41,352 nt of DNA from Bacteroidaceae bacterium (GCA_017936265.1 JAGBFX010000018.1:1-41352); one strand, 5' to 3'. Numbered from the stretch's first letter, positions 8,660 to 17,421 are shown. Made by a program: numbers and translations. The notes: a model not told the origin generated them from the sequence alone.

Positions 8660-10399
8660 ATGGATCAGGAATTAATCAAGATGGTAACGGAAAAGGCTAC
8701 AGAGTGGCTTTCTCCGGCTTATGATGAAGAGACACGTAAAGAGGTTCAGGCAATGCTCGATAACGAGGACAAGACTCCTCTTATTGACGCGTTCTACCGC
8801 GAGCTCGAGTTCGGAACAGGTGGTTTGCGCGGTATCATGGGTGCGGGTAGCAACCGTATGAACATCTACACAGTGGGCAAGGCTACTCAGGGCTTGGCAA
8901 ACTATCTCAACGAGTGTTTCAAGGATCTGGAGCAGATTTCTGTCGTTGTAGGTCATGACTGCCGTAACAACAGCCGTCTTTTTGCAGAGATTTCGGCAAA
9001 TATTTTCTCGGCAAACGGAATCAAGGTCTATCTTTTCGAGGATCTTCGTCCTACTCCCGAAATATCATTCGCAATCCGTCACTTGGGCTGCCAGAGCGGT
9101 GTGAACATCACAGCCAGCCACAACCCTAAGGAGTACAACGGATACAAGGCATATTGGGATGACGGCGCGCAGATGCTTGCTCCTCATGATGTCAACACAA
9201 TTAAGCATGTCGAGAGCGTGAAGGTCGAGGATATCAAGTTCCAGGGCAATCCTGCACTCATCGAGGTTATCGGCGAGGAGGTTGACAACGCGTTCCTTGA
9301 TGCTGTCAAGGGTCTTATCATTGACCCCGAGGTTATCGAGCGTCACAAGGACCTGAAGATTGTCTATACTCCAATCCATGGTTGCGGCCGCGTGCTCATC
9401 CCTGCGTCATTGCGTCGTTGGGGCTTCGAGAATATCCATTGTGTCGAGGAGCAGATGATTAAGGACGGTAACTTCCCGACAGTGGTTTCTCCTAACCCCG
9501 AGAACCCCGAGGCTATGACAATGGCTGTCAACCTTGCAAAGGAGATTGATGCCGACCTCGTTATGGCTTCTGACCCTGATGCCGACCGTTTGGCTATTGC
9601 CTGCAAGAACAAGGCCGGCGAGTGGATGATTATCAACGGTAACCAGACATGTATGATGTTCCTCTACTACATCATTACCCAGTATACAAAGCTCGGCAAG
9701 ATGACAGGCAAGGAGTTCGTTGTAAAAACTATCGTTACAACCGAGGTCATCAAGAATATTGCCGAGAAGAACAATATCAAGATGTATGACTGCTATACCG
9801 GCTTCAAGTGGATTGCCAAGGTTATCCGCGACAACGAGGGTATTGCCAAGTATATCGGCGGTGGCGAGGAGAGCTTCGGCTTCCTGGCCGAGGATTTCTG
9901 CCGCGACAAGGATGCCGTTTCTGCATGTAGCCTTATTGCAGAGGTTGCTGCTTGGGCAAAGGATAACGGCAAGAGCCTTTACGAGCTTCTCATGGATATC
10001 TACGTTGAGTACGGCTTCTCAAAGGAGATTACTGTCAATGTAGTCAAGCCTGGTAAGAGCGGTGCCGATGAAATCCGTCAGATGATGGAGAACTTCCGCG
10101 CTAACCCGCTCAAGGAGATGGCCGGCGAGAAGGTGGTTTGCTACAAGGACTTCAAGGTCATGAAACAGACCGATGCCGACGGCAATGTGACAGACATCGA
10201 CATGCCGGAGCCATCAAACGTTCTTCAGTACTTTACAGAGAGCGGCAACAAGGTTTCTGTACGTCCTTCAGGAACTGAGCCTAAAATCAAGTTCTACATG
10301 GAGGCCAAGGGCAAGATGGGCTGCCGCGAGTGCTATGCCGATGCTGTTGCCAAGGCTGACAAGACTATCGAGGCGATGAAGGAGGCTATGGGTATCTGA
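8660..10399 (+). CDS. Phospho-sugar mutase (phosphoglucomutase/phosphomannomutase)
   Basis: A 579-residue cytoplasmic alpha-D-phosphohexomutase that interconverts hexose 1- and 6-phosphates and so supplies sugar-nucleotide precursors. All four active-site signatures are present: the phosphoserine loop TASHNP (S153), the metal loop DPDADR (305-310), the sugar-binding GGGEESFGF, and the phosphate-binding RPSGTEPKIKFY near the C-terminus. The length of about 580 matches the PGM2-like bacterial clade. It has its own promoter and a strong terminator. The name pgm is likely, but substrate preference cannot be read from the sequence. Confidence 0.92.
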   Translation: MDQELIKMVTEKATEWLSPAYDEETRKEVQAMLDNEDKTPLIDAFYRELEFGTGGLRGIMGAGSNRMNIYTVGKATQGLANYLNECFKDLEQISVVVGHDCRNNSRLFAEISANIFSANGIKVYLFEDLRPTPEISFAIRHLGCQSGVNITASHNPKEYNGYKAYWDDGAQMLAPHDVNTIKHVESVKVEDIKFQGNPALIEVIGEEVDNAFLDAVKGLIIDPEVIERHKDLKIVYTPIHGCGRVLIPASLRRWGFENIHCVEEQMIKDGNFPTVVSPNPENPEAMTMAVNLAKEIDADLVMASDPDADRLAIACKNKAGEWMIINGNQTCMMFLYYIITQYTKLGKMTGKEFVVKTIVTTEVIKNIAEKNNIKMYDCYTGFKWIAKVIRDNEGIAKYIGGGEESFGFLAEDFCRDKDAVSACSLIAEVAAWAKDNGKSLYELLMDIYVEYGFSKEITVNVVKPGKSGADEIRQMMENFRANPLKEMAGEKVVCYKDFKVMKQTDADGNVTDIDMPEPSNVLQYFTESGNKVSVRPSGTEPKIKFYMEAKGKMGCRECYADAVAKADKTIEAMKEAMGI

Positions 10400-10419
10400 T
10401 AACCGGATGGACTTTATAT

Positions 10420-10455
10420 AAAAAAGCAGCGGGCGCATGCGCCCGCTGCTTTTTT
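10420..10455. terminator. Bidirectional palindromic terminator between pgm-like gene and rng
   Basis: A perfect 36-nt palindrome centred between 10437 and 10438: six A, the GC-rich stem GCAGCGGGCGCA, its complement, then six or more T. It lies between convergent genes and gives each strand a stem followed by a T-tract, so it can stop both transcripts. Confidence 0.9.
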
Positions 10456-10479
10456 TGATGGCTGATTGCGTAGCTGCAA

Positions 10480-12060
10480 TCATTTTTTGATTTCTGATTC
10501 CTCTTTCATGTCGACCTCGTTGCCATCCTTGTCGTAGAAATGATACTCAAGGTATGCAAGTTTCTGGTCGGCAATGACACGTATTCCCATTCCATACTTG
10601 AATTGCCATTTCCGGTACAGGGATATCATGCCCTGCTTGATGTAGGCTGCGACGTATGGGTGTACATGAAGTTTAAATCTCTTGACACCAATGGTGGTCA
10701 CAAGTGTCTCAATCTTACTCTCTAATGCCTCTGTAAAGAGTACAGAAGGCTGTATCTTGCCCTTGCCGTGGCATACGGGGCAACTCTCCTCAACCTCCAG
10801 GTTGGTTGCTGGGCGTACCCTCTGACGTGTAATCTGCATGAGCCCGAACTTGCTCAAGGGCAGGATGTTGTGCTTTGCCCTGTCGCGTCCCATGTTCTCT
10901 GTCATTCTCTCATACAGCGCCTGGCGATGTTCGGCCTTATCCATGTCGATGAAGTCTACGACAATGATGCCTCCCATGTCTCTCAGTCTCAATTGGCGTG
11001 CAAGCTCATCGGCTGCACCAAGGTTGACCTCAAGGGCGTTCTCTTCCTGGCTGCCCGCATTGTTGCGTGTCCTGTTGCCGCTGTTCACATCGACAACATG
11101 AAGCGCCTCGGTGTGCTCTATAACAAGGTAAGCCCCGCCTTTGAACGATACAATCCTTCCGAATGAGGATTTTATCTGTTTGGTAATTCCGAAGTGGTCG
11201 AATATGGGATTCTCGCCTCTGTACAGCTTTATTATGTCTACGCTCTCGGGAGCGATGATTGAGACATAATCCCTTATTCTCTTGTATACCTCAATGTCGT
11301 TCACGTGTATGCTCTCATACGACGGGTTGAAGAGGTCGCGTAGCAGAGCGAGTGTCCTGTCCGATTCTTCGTGAACCATTGTAGGCGGCTTGGTGCTCTT
11401 TTGCACCTTTCCCACGAGTGTTTCCCAGTGGCTGACCAGTGTGCGTAGCTCGCTGTCAAGCTCGGCAACCCTTTTGCCTTCGGCTACAGTGCGTACGATT
11501 ATGCCGAAGTTCTTCGGTTTAATGCTCTGGAGCAGCTGCTTCAGGCGGGTGCGCTCCTCGGGGGACTTTATCTTTGATGATACCGATACTTAGTCCTCGA
11601 AAGGAATAAGTATCAGGAATCGTCCTGCAAACGACAACTCGCAAGTCAGTCGGGGCCCTTTGGTGTTTATGGGCTCCTTGGTAATCTGTACCAGAATCTC
11701 CTGCCCCGTTTGCAGTGCTTCGGAAATGTTGCCTTCCTTCTTCTTCTCGGGCATTATTGATGCCTTGGCTATCGGGAAGTTCTTTTTGCGGTCGCTTGTG
11801 ACCTGTTTCAGATATTTCTGAAGAGAGTAAAATTGTGGACCTAAATCGGAATAGTGTAGGAATGCTTCCTTCTCGGAACCGACATCCACGAAGCAGGCGT
11901 TCAGTCCGGGCATTATCTTTTTGACACGCCCGTGATAGATGTTGCCTACCGAGAATGTTTCGGTCTGTTCTTCACGCTGGAACTCCACCAGATGCTTCTC
12001 TTCTGTAATGGCGATGGAGACTCCTTGCGAATGGACATCTACAATAAGTTCGCTTGTCAC
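10480..12060 (-). pseudogene. rng: RNase E/G family endoribonuclease, split by an in-frame TAA
   Basis: Read through, this is a 526-codon gene matching Bacteroidota RNase E/G in length. Codons 1-156 give the N-terminal part with the S1 RNA-binding region (GNIYHGRVKKIMPGLNACFV). After a TAA at 11590-11592 (codon 157) the same frame continues as VSVSSKIKSPEERTRLKQLL and the catalytic core (EHTEALHVVDVNSGN, MGGIIVVDFIDM), then the zinc-link-like CPVCHGKG. No frameshift is needed: both halves share one frame, and family members usually have Lys at the stop position as I recall them. The first plausible restart is a GTG at 11413-11415, which would lack S1 and part of the core. It may be a true nonsense mutation, a sequencing error, or (least likely) readthrough. 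Confidence 0.85.
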
Positions 12061-12124
12061 AATACTATCTGTTTTGATTTAGAGGGCCTCTTTTCTTCAA
12101 GGCAAGGCCCATGACCCTTTAAAG

Positions 12125-12179
12125 CAAAAAACAAACTTGAAGTGCTGTCTGTAAACCGTACCTGCAAGTTTGTTTTTTG
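12125..12179. terminator. Terminator after the HU / mini-protein operon
   Basis: Perfect 15-bp inverted repeat, CAAAAAACAAACTTG at 12125-12139 and its complement at 12165-12179, with a 25-nt loop. The stem is A/T-rich and provides oligo-T on both strands. It lies just downstream of the 29-residue gene and upstream of rng on the minus strand, so it may attenuate readthrough from HU into rng. Confidence 0.65.
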
Positions 12180-12196
12180 TGTTTGCGCAGACTGAA

Positions 12197-12286
12197 TTAC
12201 TTGTTCTTGTGTCTGTTCTTTCTCAGTCTTTTCTTACGCTTGTGCGTAGACATCTTATGTCTTTTCTTTTTCTTTCCGCTTGGCAT
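12197..12286 (-). CDS. AURKAIP1/COX24-domain mini-protein (probable ribosomal protein)
   Basis: A 29-residue, extremely basic protein beginning MPSGKKKKRHKMSTHKRKKR. It matches the short Bacteroidota family annotated with the AURKAIP1/COX24 domain, related to a mitochondrial small-subunit protein. My recollection is that a protein of this type was assigned to the Bacteroidota ribosome, but I am not certain of its formal name. It is below most gene-caller length limits. It sits 28 nt downstream of HU in the same orientation and is followed by a 15-bp stem terminator, indicating co-transcription with HU. Confidence 0.85.
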   Translation of the reverse strand: MPSGKKKKRHKMSTHKRKKRLRKNRHKNK

Positions 12287-12314
12287 AATTTACAAATTTA
12301 TTAATTAATCACTA

Positions 12315-12590
12315 TTATTTTTTTACATCATTGATAAATGTCTTGGCTGGCTTGAAAGCTGGGATGTTGTGCGCTGGAATGGTGATTGTCTTCTCCTTGT
12401 GGATGTCACGGGCTGTCTTTTCAGCTCTGTGCTTGATGATGAAACTACCAAAACCACGCAAATAAACCGGCTCCTGATTAGACAAAGATGTCTTTACAAC
12501 ATCCATGAATGATTCTACAGTTGTCAAAACCACAGATTTCTCAATACCTGTCTTCTTCGCAATCTCATTTACAATCTCTGCTTTTGTCAT
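12315..12590 (-). CDS. HU family DNA-binding protein
   Basis: A 91-residue nucleoid protein of the HU/IHF family that bends and compacts DNA as a dimer. The N-terminal helix pair MTKAEIVNEIAKKTGIEKSV, the VYLRGFGSF turn, and the beta-arm with KTARDIHKEKTITIPAHNIP ending FKPAKTF are diagnostic. The arm carries Ile-Pro in place of the Asn-Pro tip common in HU. It has its own minus-strand promoter and leads an operon with the COX24-domain mini-protein. Confidence 0.93.
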   Translation of the reverse strand: MTKAEIVNEIAKKTGIEKSVVLTTVESFMDVVKTSLSNQEPVYLRGFGSFIIKHRAEKTARDIHKEKTITIPAHNIPAFKPAKTFINDVKK

Positions 12591-12637
12591 CTTTCTTACG
12601 ATTTATATTAAAAGTCAATGTGTTAATTTCCGGGTTG

Positions 12638-12645
12638 CAAATATA
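12638..12645 (-). promoter_or_regulatory. -7 element of the HU operon
   Basis: On the minus strand this reads TATATTTG then CAACCC, an exact TAnnTTTG box about 48 nt before the HU start. A TTTCGG about 20 nt farther upstream is a possible -33. The 306-nt gap 12591-12896 holds this promoter, the divergent ssb promoter and no convincing gene. Confidence 0.65.
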
Positions 12646-12825
12646 CTCTTTTTTTTACTATCTCCGAAATTTATATGCTTTTTTTTCAAAAAAAGTGACT
12701 CTTCTGCTCTGTATGCCAGCAATTTTGCTTTTTCATTCTTGTTTTTCTGCGTCTTCGGCAAGGCGTCGCATCTCTTTCAGTTCCTGATATTTAATGTATA
12801 TGGTTAAATATTTGTTTTTAAAATA

Positions 12826-12857
12826 CTTGACAGACCTTTGCAATTTTCTTAACTTTG
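12826..12857 (+). promoter_or_regulatory. Promoter of ssb
   Basis: TAACTTTG at 12850-12857 is a perfect -7 box. CTTGA at 12826-12830 lies at the right distance for a -33 element. The ATG of ssb follows 39 nt later. Confidence 0.65.
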
Positions 12858-12896
12858 CGCGGAATTTTGGTTAGTAACGACAATAAAATTAATGAT

Positions 12897-13283
12897 ATGT
12901 CTGTAAATAAAGTTATTCTGATAGGTAACGTCGGTAAAGACCCCGATGTCCGTCATCTCGACCGCAATGTGGCTGTAGCAAACATGGTTCTCGCTACAAC
13001 CGAGCGTGCATATACACTCCAGAACGGTACTCAGGTGCCCGAAAGGACCGAGTGGCACAATATTGTACTTTGGGGCGGTCTGGCCGAGGTTGCCGAGCGA
13101 TATGTACACAAGGGCGACCGCATATACATCGAAGGCAAGATAAGGACAAACACTTACGAGGACCAGAACGGAATCCGTCGCTACCGTACAGAAATCCTTG
13201 CCGAGACAATGGAGATGCTCTCATCGAGAACAGCCGGCACTGCACCTGCGGCAGATTCTAACCCGAGCGGTGCTCCTTTCTAA
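12897..13283 (+). CDS. ssb: Single-stranded DNA-binding protein
   Basis: A 128-residue SSB that coats single-stranded DNA during replication and repair. The OB-fold is recognised by MSVNKVILIGNVGKDPDVRH, EWHNIVLWGGLAEVAERYVHKG and the YIEGKIRTNTYEDQNGIRRY segment. The tail is short (after about residue 105) and ends GAPF, so it lacks the acidic DDDIPF-type tip used by many bacteria but keeps the final Pro-Phe. I chose the ATG at 12897 over an in-frame upstream start at 12855, because the conserved N-terminus begins here and the upstream codon lies in the promoter. Confidence 0.92.
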   Translation: MSVNKVILIGNVGKDPDVRHLDRNVAVANMVLATTERAYTLQNGTQVPERTEWHNIVLWGGLAEVAERYVHKGDRIYIEGKIRTNTYEDQNGIRRYRTEILAETMEMLSSRTAGTAPAADSNPSGAPF

Positions 13284-13352
13284 GAAGCTGCTTGAATTTA
13301 TATTGCCGATTTTTTTAGAAATTCAAACAGTTTCTAACTTAATATTTTTGTT

Positions 13353-14714
13353 TTGGATACATTTTTAGCTGCTTTTGCGCAGATTCTCAATTTTGCTTTG
13401 CCCATAACCGTCTCGGCACCTTCATCAGAGGCTGTCGTTGCGCTTGTGGTCGCTATCTTTCTGCTCATGTGCTCGGCTTTCGCGTCGGGTTCTGAGCTGG
13501 CGTTCTTCTCGTTGACAAGGAGTGAGCTTGATGAGCTCTCCGAGTCAAAGTCTGTCAAGGATGAACGGATATTGGAAATGCTCGGTAATCCCGAGAGATT
13601 GTTGGCTACGATACTTATAATAAACGACTTCGTGAACGTCGGAATCGTAATGCTCCTGAACTTCTTCTTCATGAGCATGTTGCATTTCGGGGAGGGCGCC
13701 GAGTGGCTTGAGTTCCTGCTTCTGACAGTCATTCTCACATTCCTTCTGCTGTTGTTCGGCGAGGTCATGCCTAAGCTATACTCCAAGAACAACACACTTG
13801 CGTTTGCACGATTCTCGTCGAACAAGTTCTACTATCTGACGAAGATTCTTCTGCCGTTCTCTACATTCCTGGTGCGTTCCACGACATTTACACAAAGGCT
13901 TGTGTCGAAGAAGAACCATATGCTGTCTGTCGATGAACTTGAACAGGCTCTCGAACTTACCGACAACAACGAGATAGGCGAGCAGAAGAAGATGCTCGAA
14001 GGTATTATCCGTTTCGGCGATGAGGCTGTAAAGGATATCATGACATCACGTCTTGATATGGTCGTGCTTGATATTCATGCCCCATATTCTCAGGTTCTGA
14101 AGTGCGCCGCAGAGAATGCATATTCCCGAATTCCTGTATATGGCAAGACCCAGGATGACATTCGCGGAATACTTTATATCAAAGATCTTATCCCGCATCT
14201 TAATAAGGGTGCCAATTTTCGTTGGCAGACACTTCTGCGTCAGCCTTTCTTTGTGCCCGAGACAAGAAAAATCGATGATCTGCTGTGCGATTTCCAGGCT
14301 GTCAAGGTGCATATGGCTATTGTGGTCGATGAATTCGGTGGCGTGTCTGGCCTCATAACGCTCGAGGATATAATTGAGGAGATAGTGGGTGAAATCAATG
14401 ACGAGTTCGATGAACCGGAGACCTCTTACGAAAAGGTAGGAGACAATATCTATCTTTTTGACGGAAGGACAATGCTTTCGGATTTCTACAAGGTAACATC
14501 TCTCGACAGCGATGACTTTGCGGAAGTTGCAGGCAGTGCCGATACCCTTGCCGGTCTTCTGCTTGAGGTCAAGGGCGAGTTCCCTCATCTGCATGAAAAA
14601 ATAATATGCAACGGAATTATCTTCGAGGTCATAGAGAAGGACAAGCACCGTATTGTGAGGATAAAGGCAACCTTGCCTGTTGATGATGCAGGGGAGGGTA
14701 ATGAAGATGAGTGA
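13353..14714 (+). CDS. gldE: GldE-like CNNM/CBS membrane protein
   Basis: A 453-residue HlyC/CorC-type protein. Residues about 25-190 hold a DUF21/CNNM transmembrane domain (MCSAFASGSELAFFSLTRSE). Next comes a CBS pair (about 215-345, with IVVDEFGGVSGLITLEDIIE) and a C-terminal CorC_HlyC domain (about 360-440). In gliding Bacteroidota this family is called GldE; in non-gliding Bacteroidales it persists with no proven role, possibly ion transport. The start appears to be TTG, because an in-frame TAA lies just upstream and no ATG precedes the conserved region. It overlaps or abuts the phosphopantetheinyl transferase gene, a frequent pairing in the phylum. Confidence 0.85.
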   Translation: MDTFLAAFAQILNFALPITVSAPSSEAVVALVVAIFLLMCSAFASGSELAFFSLTRSELDELSESKSVKDERILEMLGNPERLLATILIINDFVNVGIVMLLNFFFMSMLHFGEGAEWLEFLLLTVILTFLLLLFGEVMPKLYSKNNTLAFARFSSNKFYYLTKILLPFSTFLVRSTTFTQRLVSKKNHMLSVDELEQALELTDNNEIGEQKKMLEGIIRFGDEAVKDIMTSRLDMVVLDIHAPYSQVLKCAAENAYSRIPVYGKTQDDIRGILYIKDLIPHLNKGANFRWQTLLRQPFFVPETRKIDDLLCDFQAVKVHMAIVVDEFGGVSGLITLEDIIEEIVGEINDEFDEPETSYEKVGDNIYLFDGRTMLSDFYKVTSLDSDDFAEVAGSADTLAGLLLEVKGEFPHLHEKIICNGIIFEVIEKDKHRIVRIKATLPVDDAGEGNEDE

Positions 14715-14716
14715 CG

Positions 14717-15349
14717 ATGCCTCTTTATCGTGAATTCAAACTCGGTAACGCCTCTGTTGCCGTGTGGAAAATAACTGAAACAGCGGAGAAACTGCTCTCC
14801 CTACTCCCGACGGAATATGTAACCGGGGCTGCTATGCTGCGTGGCGGTCAACGACGTACGGAGTGGCTTGCTGTGCGCATTCTGCTTGAGAGAATGTGCG
14901 GTGCAGATGCACGTATAGTGTATGATGAGGCCGGCAAACCTCTGCTCATCGGTGCTGCAGGATATATCGGCGTCTCCCACACGAAAGGCTATGCACTTTT
15001 GGCATATTCCACCGTAAACCCTTTAGGCGTTGACATGGAGCGTGTTGACCGTGATGTCTCGACTGCTGCCCGCCGTTTCTTGAATGAAAGCCATCTTAAT
15101 ACGGTGCCCGATTCCTGGCGTGCGACTTACATGCTTGCCTCTTGGTGTGCGTGTGAGGCACTCTTCAAACTCGTCGGGGATGTCGGGGGAACCTATAAGG
15201 AGAATGTCATTGTAAAACCTTTCCGGCCAGAAACACAAGGAACAATGGATGTCTCGATTAAAGGGATATCTCCAACTCTTGACTGTGACTTTGAAGCCAT
15301 GTATGTCAATGACGGGGAACTTTTTATACTTCTTATTGAGGCGAAATAG
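14717..15349 (+). CDS. 4'-phosphopantetheinyl transferase superfamily protein
   Basis: A 210-residue Sfp-type enzyme expected to load phosphopantetheine from CoA onto carrier proteins. The metal-binding GVDMERV (D106, E108) is intact. The second signature, usually W-x-x-K-E-A, reads WCACEALFK (143-151), so the conserved Lys before the catalytic Glu is Cys146 while E147 and K151 remain. A GTG at 14711 is an alternative start that would overlap gldE by 4 nt; ATG 14717 is preferred. Its place after gldE is conserved in the group. Activity with the Cys substitution is uncertain. Confidence 0.8.
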   Translation: MPLYREFKLGNASVAVWKITETAEKLLSLLPTEYVTGAAMLRGGQRRTEWLAVRILLERMCGADARIVYDEAGKPLLIGAAGYIGVSHTKGYALLAYSTVNPLGVDMERVDRDVSTAARRFLNESHLNTVPDSWRATYMLASWCACEALFKLVGDVGGTYKENVIVKPFRPETQGTMDVSIKGISPTLDCDFEAMYVNDGELFILLIEAK

Positions 15350-15467
15350 TCCCTCAATGCCGTATCCCATTGCCTGTTGGCGTAACCTTTCTTCCTGCTG
15401 TCTTATCTGAACATTCCTTTTGGCTTTTTTGTTGGGTAGGTGTTGAACCCTAAACTGTAATGAGGCT

Positions 15468-16013
15468 ATGAGGAGTGACTTCGTAAGGAATCTGGTAATA
15501 ATATTCGTGGGTATGCTGCTTGTGTTCATGAATACAGGTACGATGCCTCTGCTTGTCCGTGTCGTGGGTGTGGTCTTCTTCGTGCCGGCCTTCATCTCGT
15601 TGGCGAATCTCTTTTTTGCGCGGCCCGGGCTTACGGCGGCAGGGGTGACATTCACGACACTGATCAATGTCGGCAGCATGGCCTTCGGCCTTTGGCTCAT
15701 ACTCTCTCCCGAGGTCTTTATGGGGCTCTTCCTTAAGTTGATTGCCGTGGCTCTATTCTTGGCTGCGTCGTACCGTATCTACTACCTCTACAGACTGCGT
15801 GCCGACAATGCGATAACCTGGAAAATGGGTGTTGCTCCTATGCTTGTCGCTGTTGCGTCGGCTGTGCTTTTTGTCTATCCGTTCAAGGTGGCTTCAACGC
15901 TGTCTCTGCTGCTCGGGCTTTGTGCTGTTTTTGTCGGTTTGACCGATATCTTTCTGGTTCTTCTGCTTGGGAACAGACGTCGTGGGCATCGTGCCGGGAA
16001 CGGTGTTTCATGA
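15468..16013 (+). CDS. DUF308/HdeD-like membrane protein
   Basis: A 181-residue membrane protein with six predicted hydrophobic segments in pairs, such as LVIIFVGMLLVFMNTG and MLVAVASAVLFVYPFKV. This is the layout of DUF308 (HdeD-like) proteins. No catalytic motif is visible and the function is unknown. The C-terminus is basic (RRRGHRAGN). It stands 118 nt after the phosphopantetheinyl transferase in the same direction, with nothing recognisable in the gap. Confidence 0.65.
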   Translation: MRSDFVRNLVIIFVGMLLVFMNTGTMPLLVRVVGVVFFVPAFISLANLFFARPGLTAAGVTFTTLINVGSMAFGLWLILSPEVFMGLFLKLIAVALFLAASYRIYYLYRLRADNAITWKMGVAPMLVAVASAVLFVYPFKVASTLSLLLGLCAVFVGLTDIFLVLLLGNRRRGHRAGNGVS

Positions 16014-16104
16014 GTGCCATTGCTCAGTTTTCAGAGGTCTCGGTTCTTTGTCTGTCAATGATGACTGTTTTTTTATCATCCTGACAACAAAAAAACTCCA
16101 TTCT

Positions 16105-16138
16105 TTTGCTGTTATTTCATAAAAAAGTGACAACTTTG
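16105..16138 (+). promoter_or_regulatory. Promoter of the LysE-family gene
   Basis: TTTG at 16105-16108, a 22-nt spacer, and CAACTTTG at 16131-16138, one mismatch from TAnnTTTG. The box ends only 4 nt before the ATG at 16143, so either the message is leaderless or translation begins at a later ATG (16176). Confidence 0.5.
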
Positions 16139-16142
16139 CAAT

Positions 16143-16826
16143 ATGGATGAAGTTTTTAAGAGTTTAATATCCCAAATGGCGACGGTTGATGTGGTTCTCA
16201 AGGGAATCCTCATCGGAATCGTGGCTTCTGCTCCTATGGGCCCTGTCGGTGTCCTTTGTGTCCAGCGTACACTGAACAAGGGGCGTGCGTACGGCCTTGT
16301 TACAGGTGCTGGCGCAGCATTCAGCGATTTGCTCTATGCTCTTGTTACCGGATATGGACTCTCGTTCCTGTACGATATAATACACAACGAATCGGCTCTC
16401 TACTGGATGCAGCTGCTCGGTGCGACGATAATGTTCATATTCGGTGTGCATACATTCCGTACGAATCCAATGAAAAATACGCGTAATGTGAGCCGCAACA
16501 AGAGCAGCCTGCTTCATAACGGCATTACAGGCTTCTTCATAACCCTGTCGAATCCGATGATTGTCCTGCTGTTCATGGCGCTCTTCACACCATTCAACTT
16601 CATGTTGCCCGATATGCCGTTGTACCTTCAGTTCATAGGCTATCTCTCGATTTTCGGAGGCGCTTTGCTGTGGTGGTTCTTCATTACTTCTGTGGTAAAT
16701 AAATTGCGTGCACGGTTCGACCTGAGAGGGGTAATGATAATAAACCGTGTCATCGGCTCTGCGGTAATGGCCGGCTCTGTCATCGGTGCGGTACTTATTG
16801 CTACTGGCATCTGGTCATTGCATTGA
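16143..16826 (+). CDS. LysE family translocator
   Basis: A 227-residue inner-membrane exporter of the LysE/RhtB superfamily with six predicted helices. The family motif at the first helix, IGIVASAPMGPVGVLCVQRT, and the downstream FFITLSNPMIVLLFMALF are clear. Members export amino acids or related small molecules; the substrate here is unknown. Two starts are possible: ATG 16143, directly against the promoter box, or in-frame ATG 16176 (MATVDVVLKG), which would match the usual family N-terminus better. It lies upstream of the DUF4924 gene with 37 nt between them. Confidence 0.85.
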   Translation: MDEVFKSLISQMATVDVVLKGILIGIVASAPMGPVGVLCVQRTLNKGRAYGLVTGAGAAFSDLLYALVTGYGLSFLYDIIHNESALYWMQLLGATIMFIFGVHTFRTNPMKNTRNVSRNKSSLLHNGITGFFITLSNPMIVLLFMALFTPFNFMLPDMPLYLQFIGYLSIFGGALLWWFFITSVVNKLRARFDLRGVMIINRVIGSAVMAGSVIGAVLIATGIWSLH

Positions 16827-16863
16827 GAAACCGTTTTTTTGCTGTTCCTAAAAATCTGTTGTT

Positions 16864-17421
16864 TTGTTTGTATCACGTGAACTTAGAAAGAAAAATATAG
16901 CAGAATATCTGCTGTATATGTGGCAGGTTGAGGATATTATCCGTGCCAACGAACTCTCCATCGATAAAATCAAGGCTCTCCTTGTTGACCCGTACAAGCT
17001 CTCTCCCCAGCAGGAGAAAGAGGCTTTGGAGTGGTATTCCAATCTCATAGAGATGATGCGTCTCGAGGAGGTAAAGGAGAAGGGGCATCTGCAGATAAAC
17101 AAGAATGTGCTCATCAACCTTACCGACCTTCATCTGCGTCTGCTCAAGTCACAGAAGGTGCCGTTCTATTCTGCGGCCTACTACAAGGCACTGCCATTCA
17201 TCGTGGAGTTCCGTGCCAAGAGCGAAGGACGCGAGAAGAGTGAACTTGAGAACTGTTTCGACGTCCTCTACATCGTATGGATGATGAAACTGCAGAAGAG
17301 GGAAATGAACGAGGGAACGCTGAAGGCGGCTGCTGAAATTGGAAGGTTCATGTCAATGCTTTCGCTCTATTTCAAGGAGGACGAGGAGGGTAAACTTGAC
17401 CTTGAGGATGAATTGATGTAA
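16864..17421 (+). CDS. DUF4924 family protein
   Basis: A 185-residue soluble, helix-rich protein of the Bacteroidota-restricted DUF4924 family, recognised from its N-terminus ELRKKNIAEYLLYMWQVED and the segment YKALPFIVEFRAKSEG. Function is unknown. The start is TTG (MFVSREL), matching the family N-terminus better than the internal starts. It is followed after 32 nt by prfC in the same direction, so the two may be co-transcribed. The acidic C-terminus (EDEEGKLDLEDELM) is unusual but not diagnostic. Confidence 0.8.
   Translation: MFVSRELRKKNIAEYLLYMWQVEDIIRANELSIDKIKALLVDPYKLSPQQEKEALEWYSNLIEMMRLEEVKEKGHLQINKNVLINLTDLHLRLLKSQKVPFYSAAYYKALPFIVEFRAKSEGREKSELENCFDVLYIVWMMKLQKREMNEGTLKAAAEIGRFMSMLSLYFKEDEEGKLDLEDELM

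Noticed and set aside
11413-11415. GTG as the true start of a separate short RNase gene
   Set aside because: The same frame carries conserved family sequence upstream of it back to the TAA, so this is the remainder of the split rng gene and not an independent gene.
10480-12060. Stop-codon readthrough or alternative genetic code to explain the TAA in rng
   Set aside because: TAA ends other genes here normally, and no recoding signal is visible around the codon. A mutation or sequence error is simpler.
12740-12840. A minus-strand frame between HU and ssb ending in a Lys/Glu-rich stretch (QELKEMRRLAEDAEKQE)
   Set aside because: It runs through the ssb promoter, has no credible start, and shows no family resemblance.
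14046-14648. A 200-codon minus-strand frame opposite gldE
   Set aside because: Shadow frame; the CBS and CorC motifs are on the plus strand.
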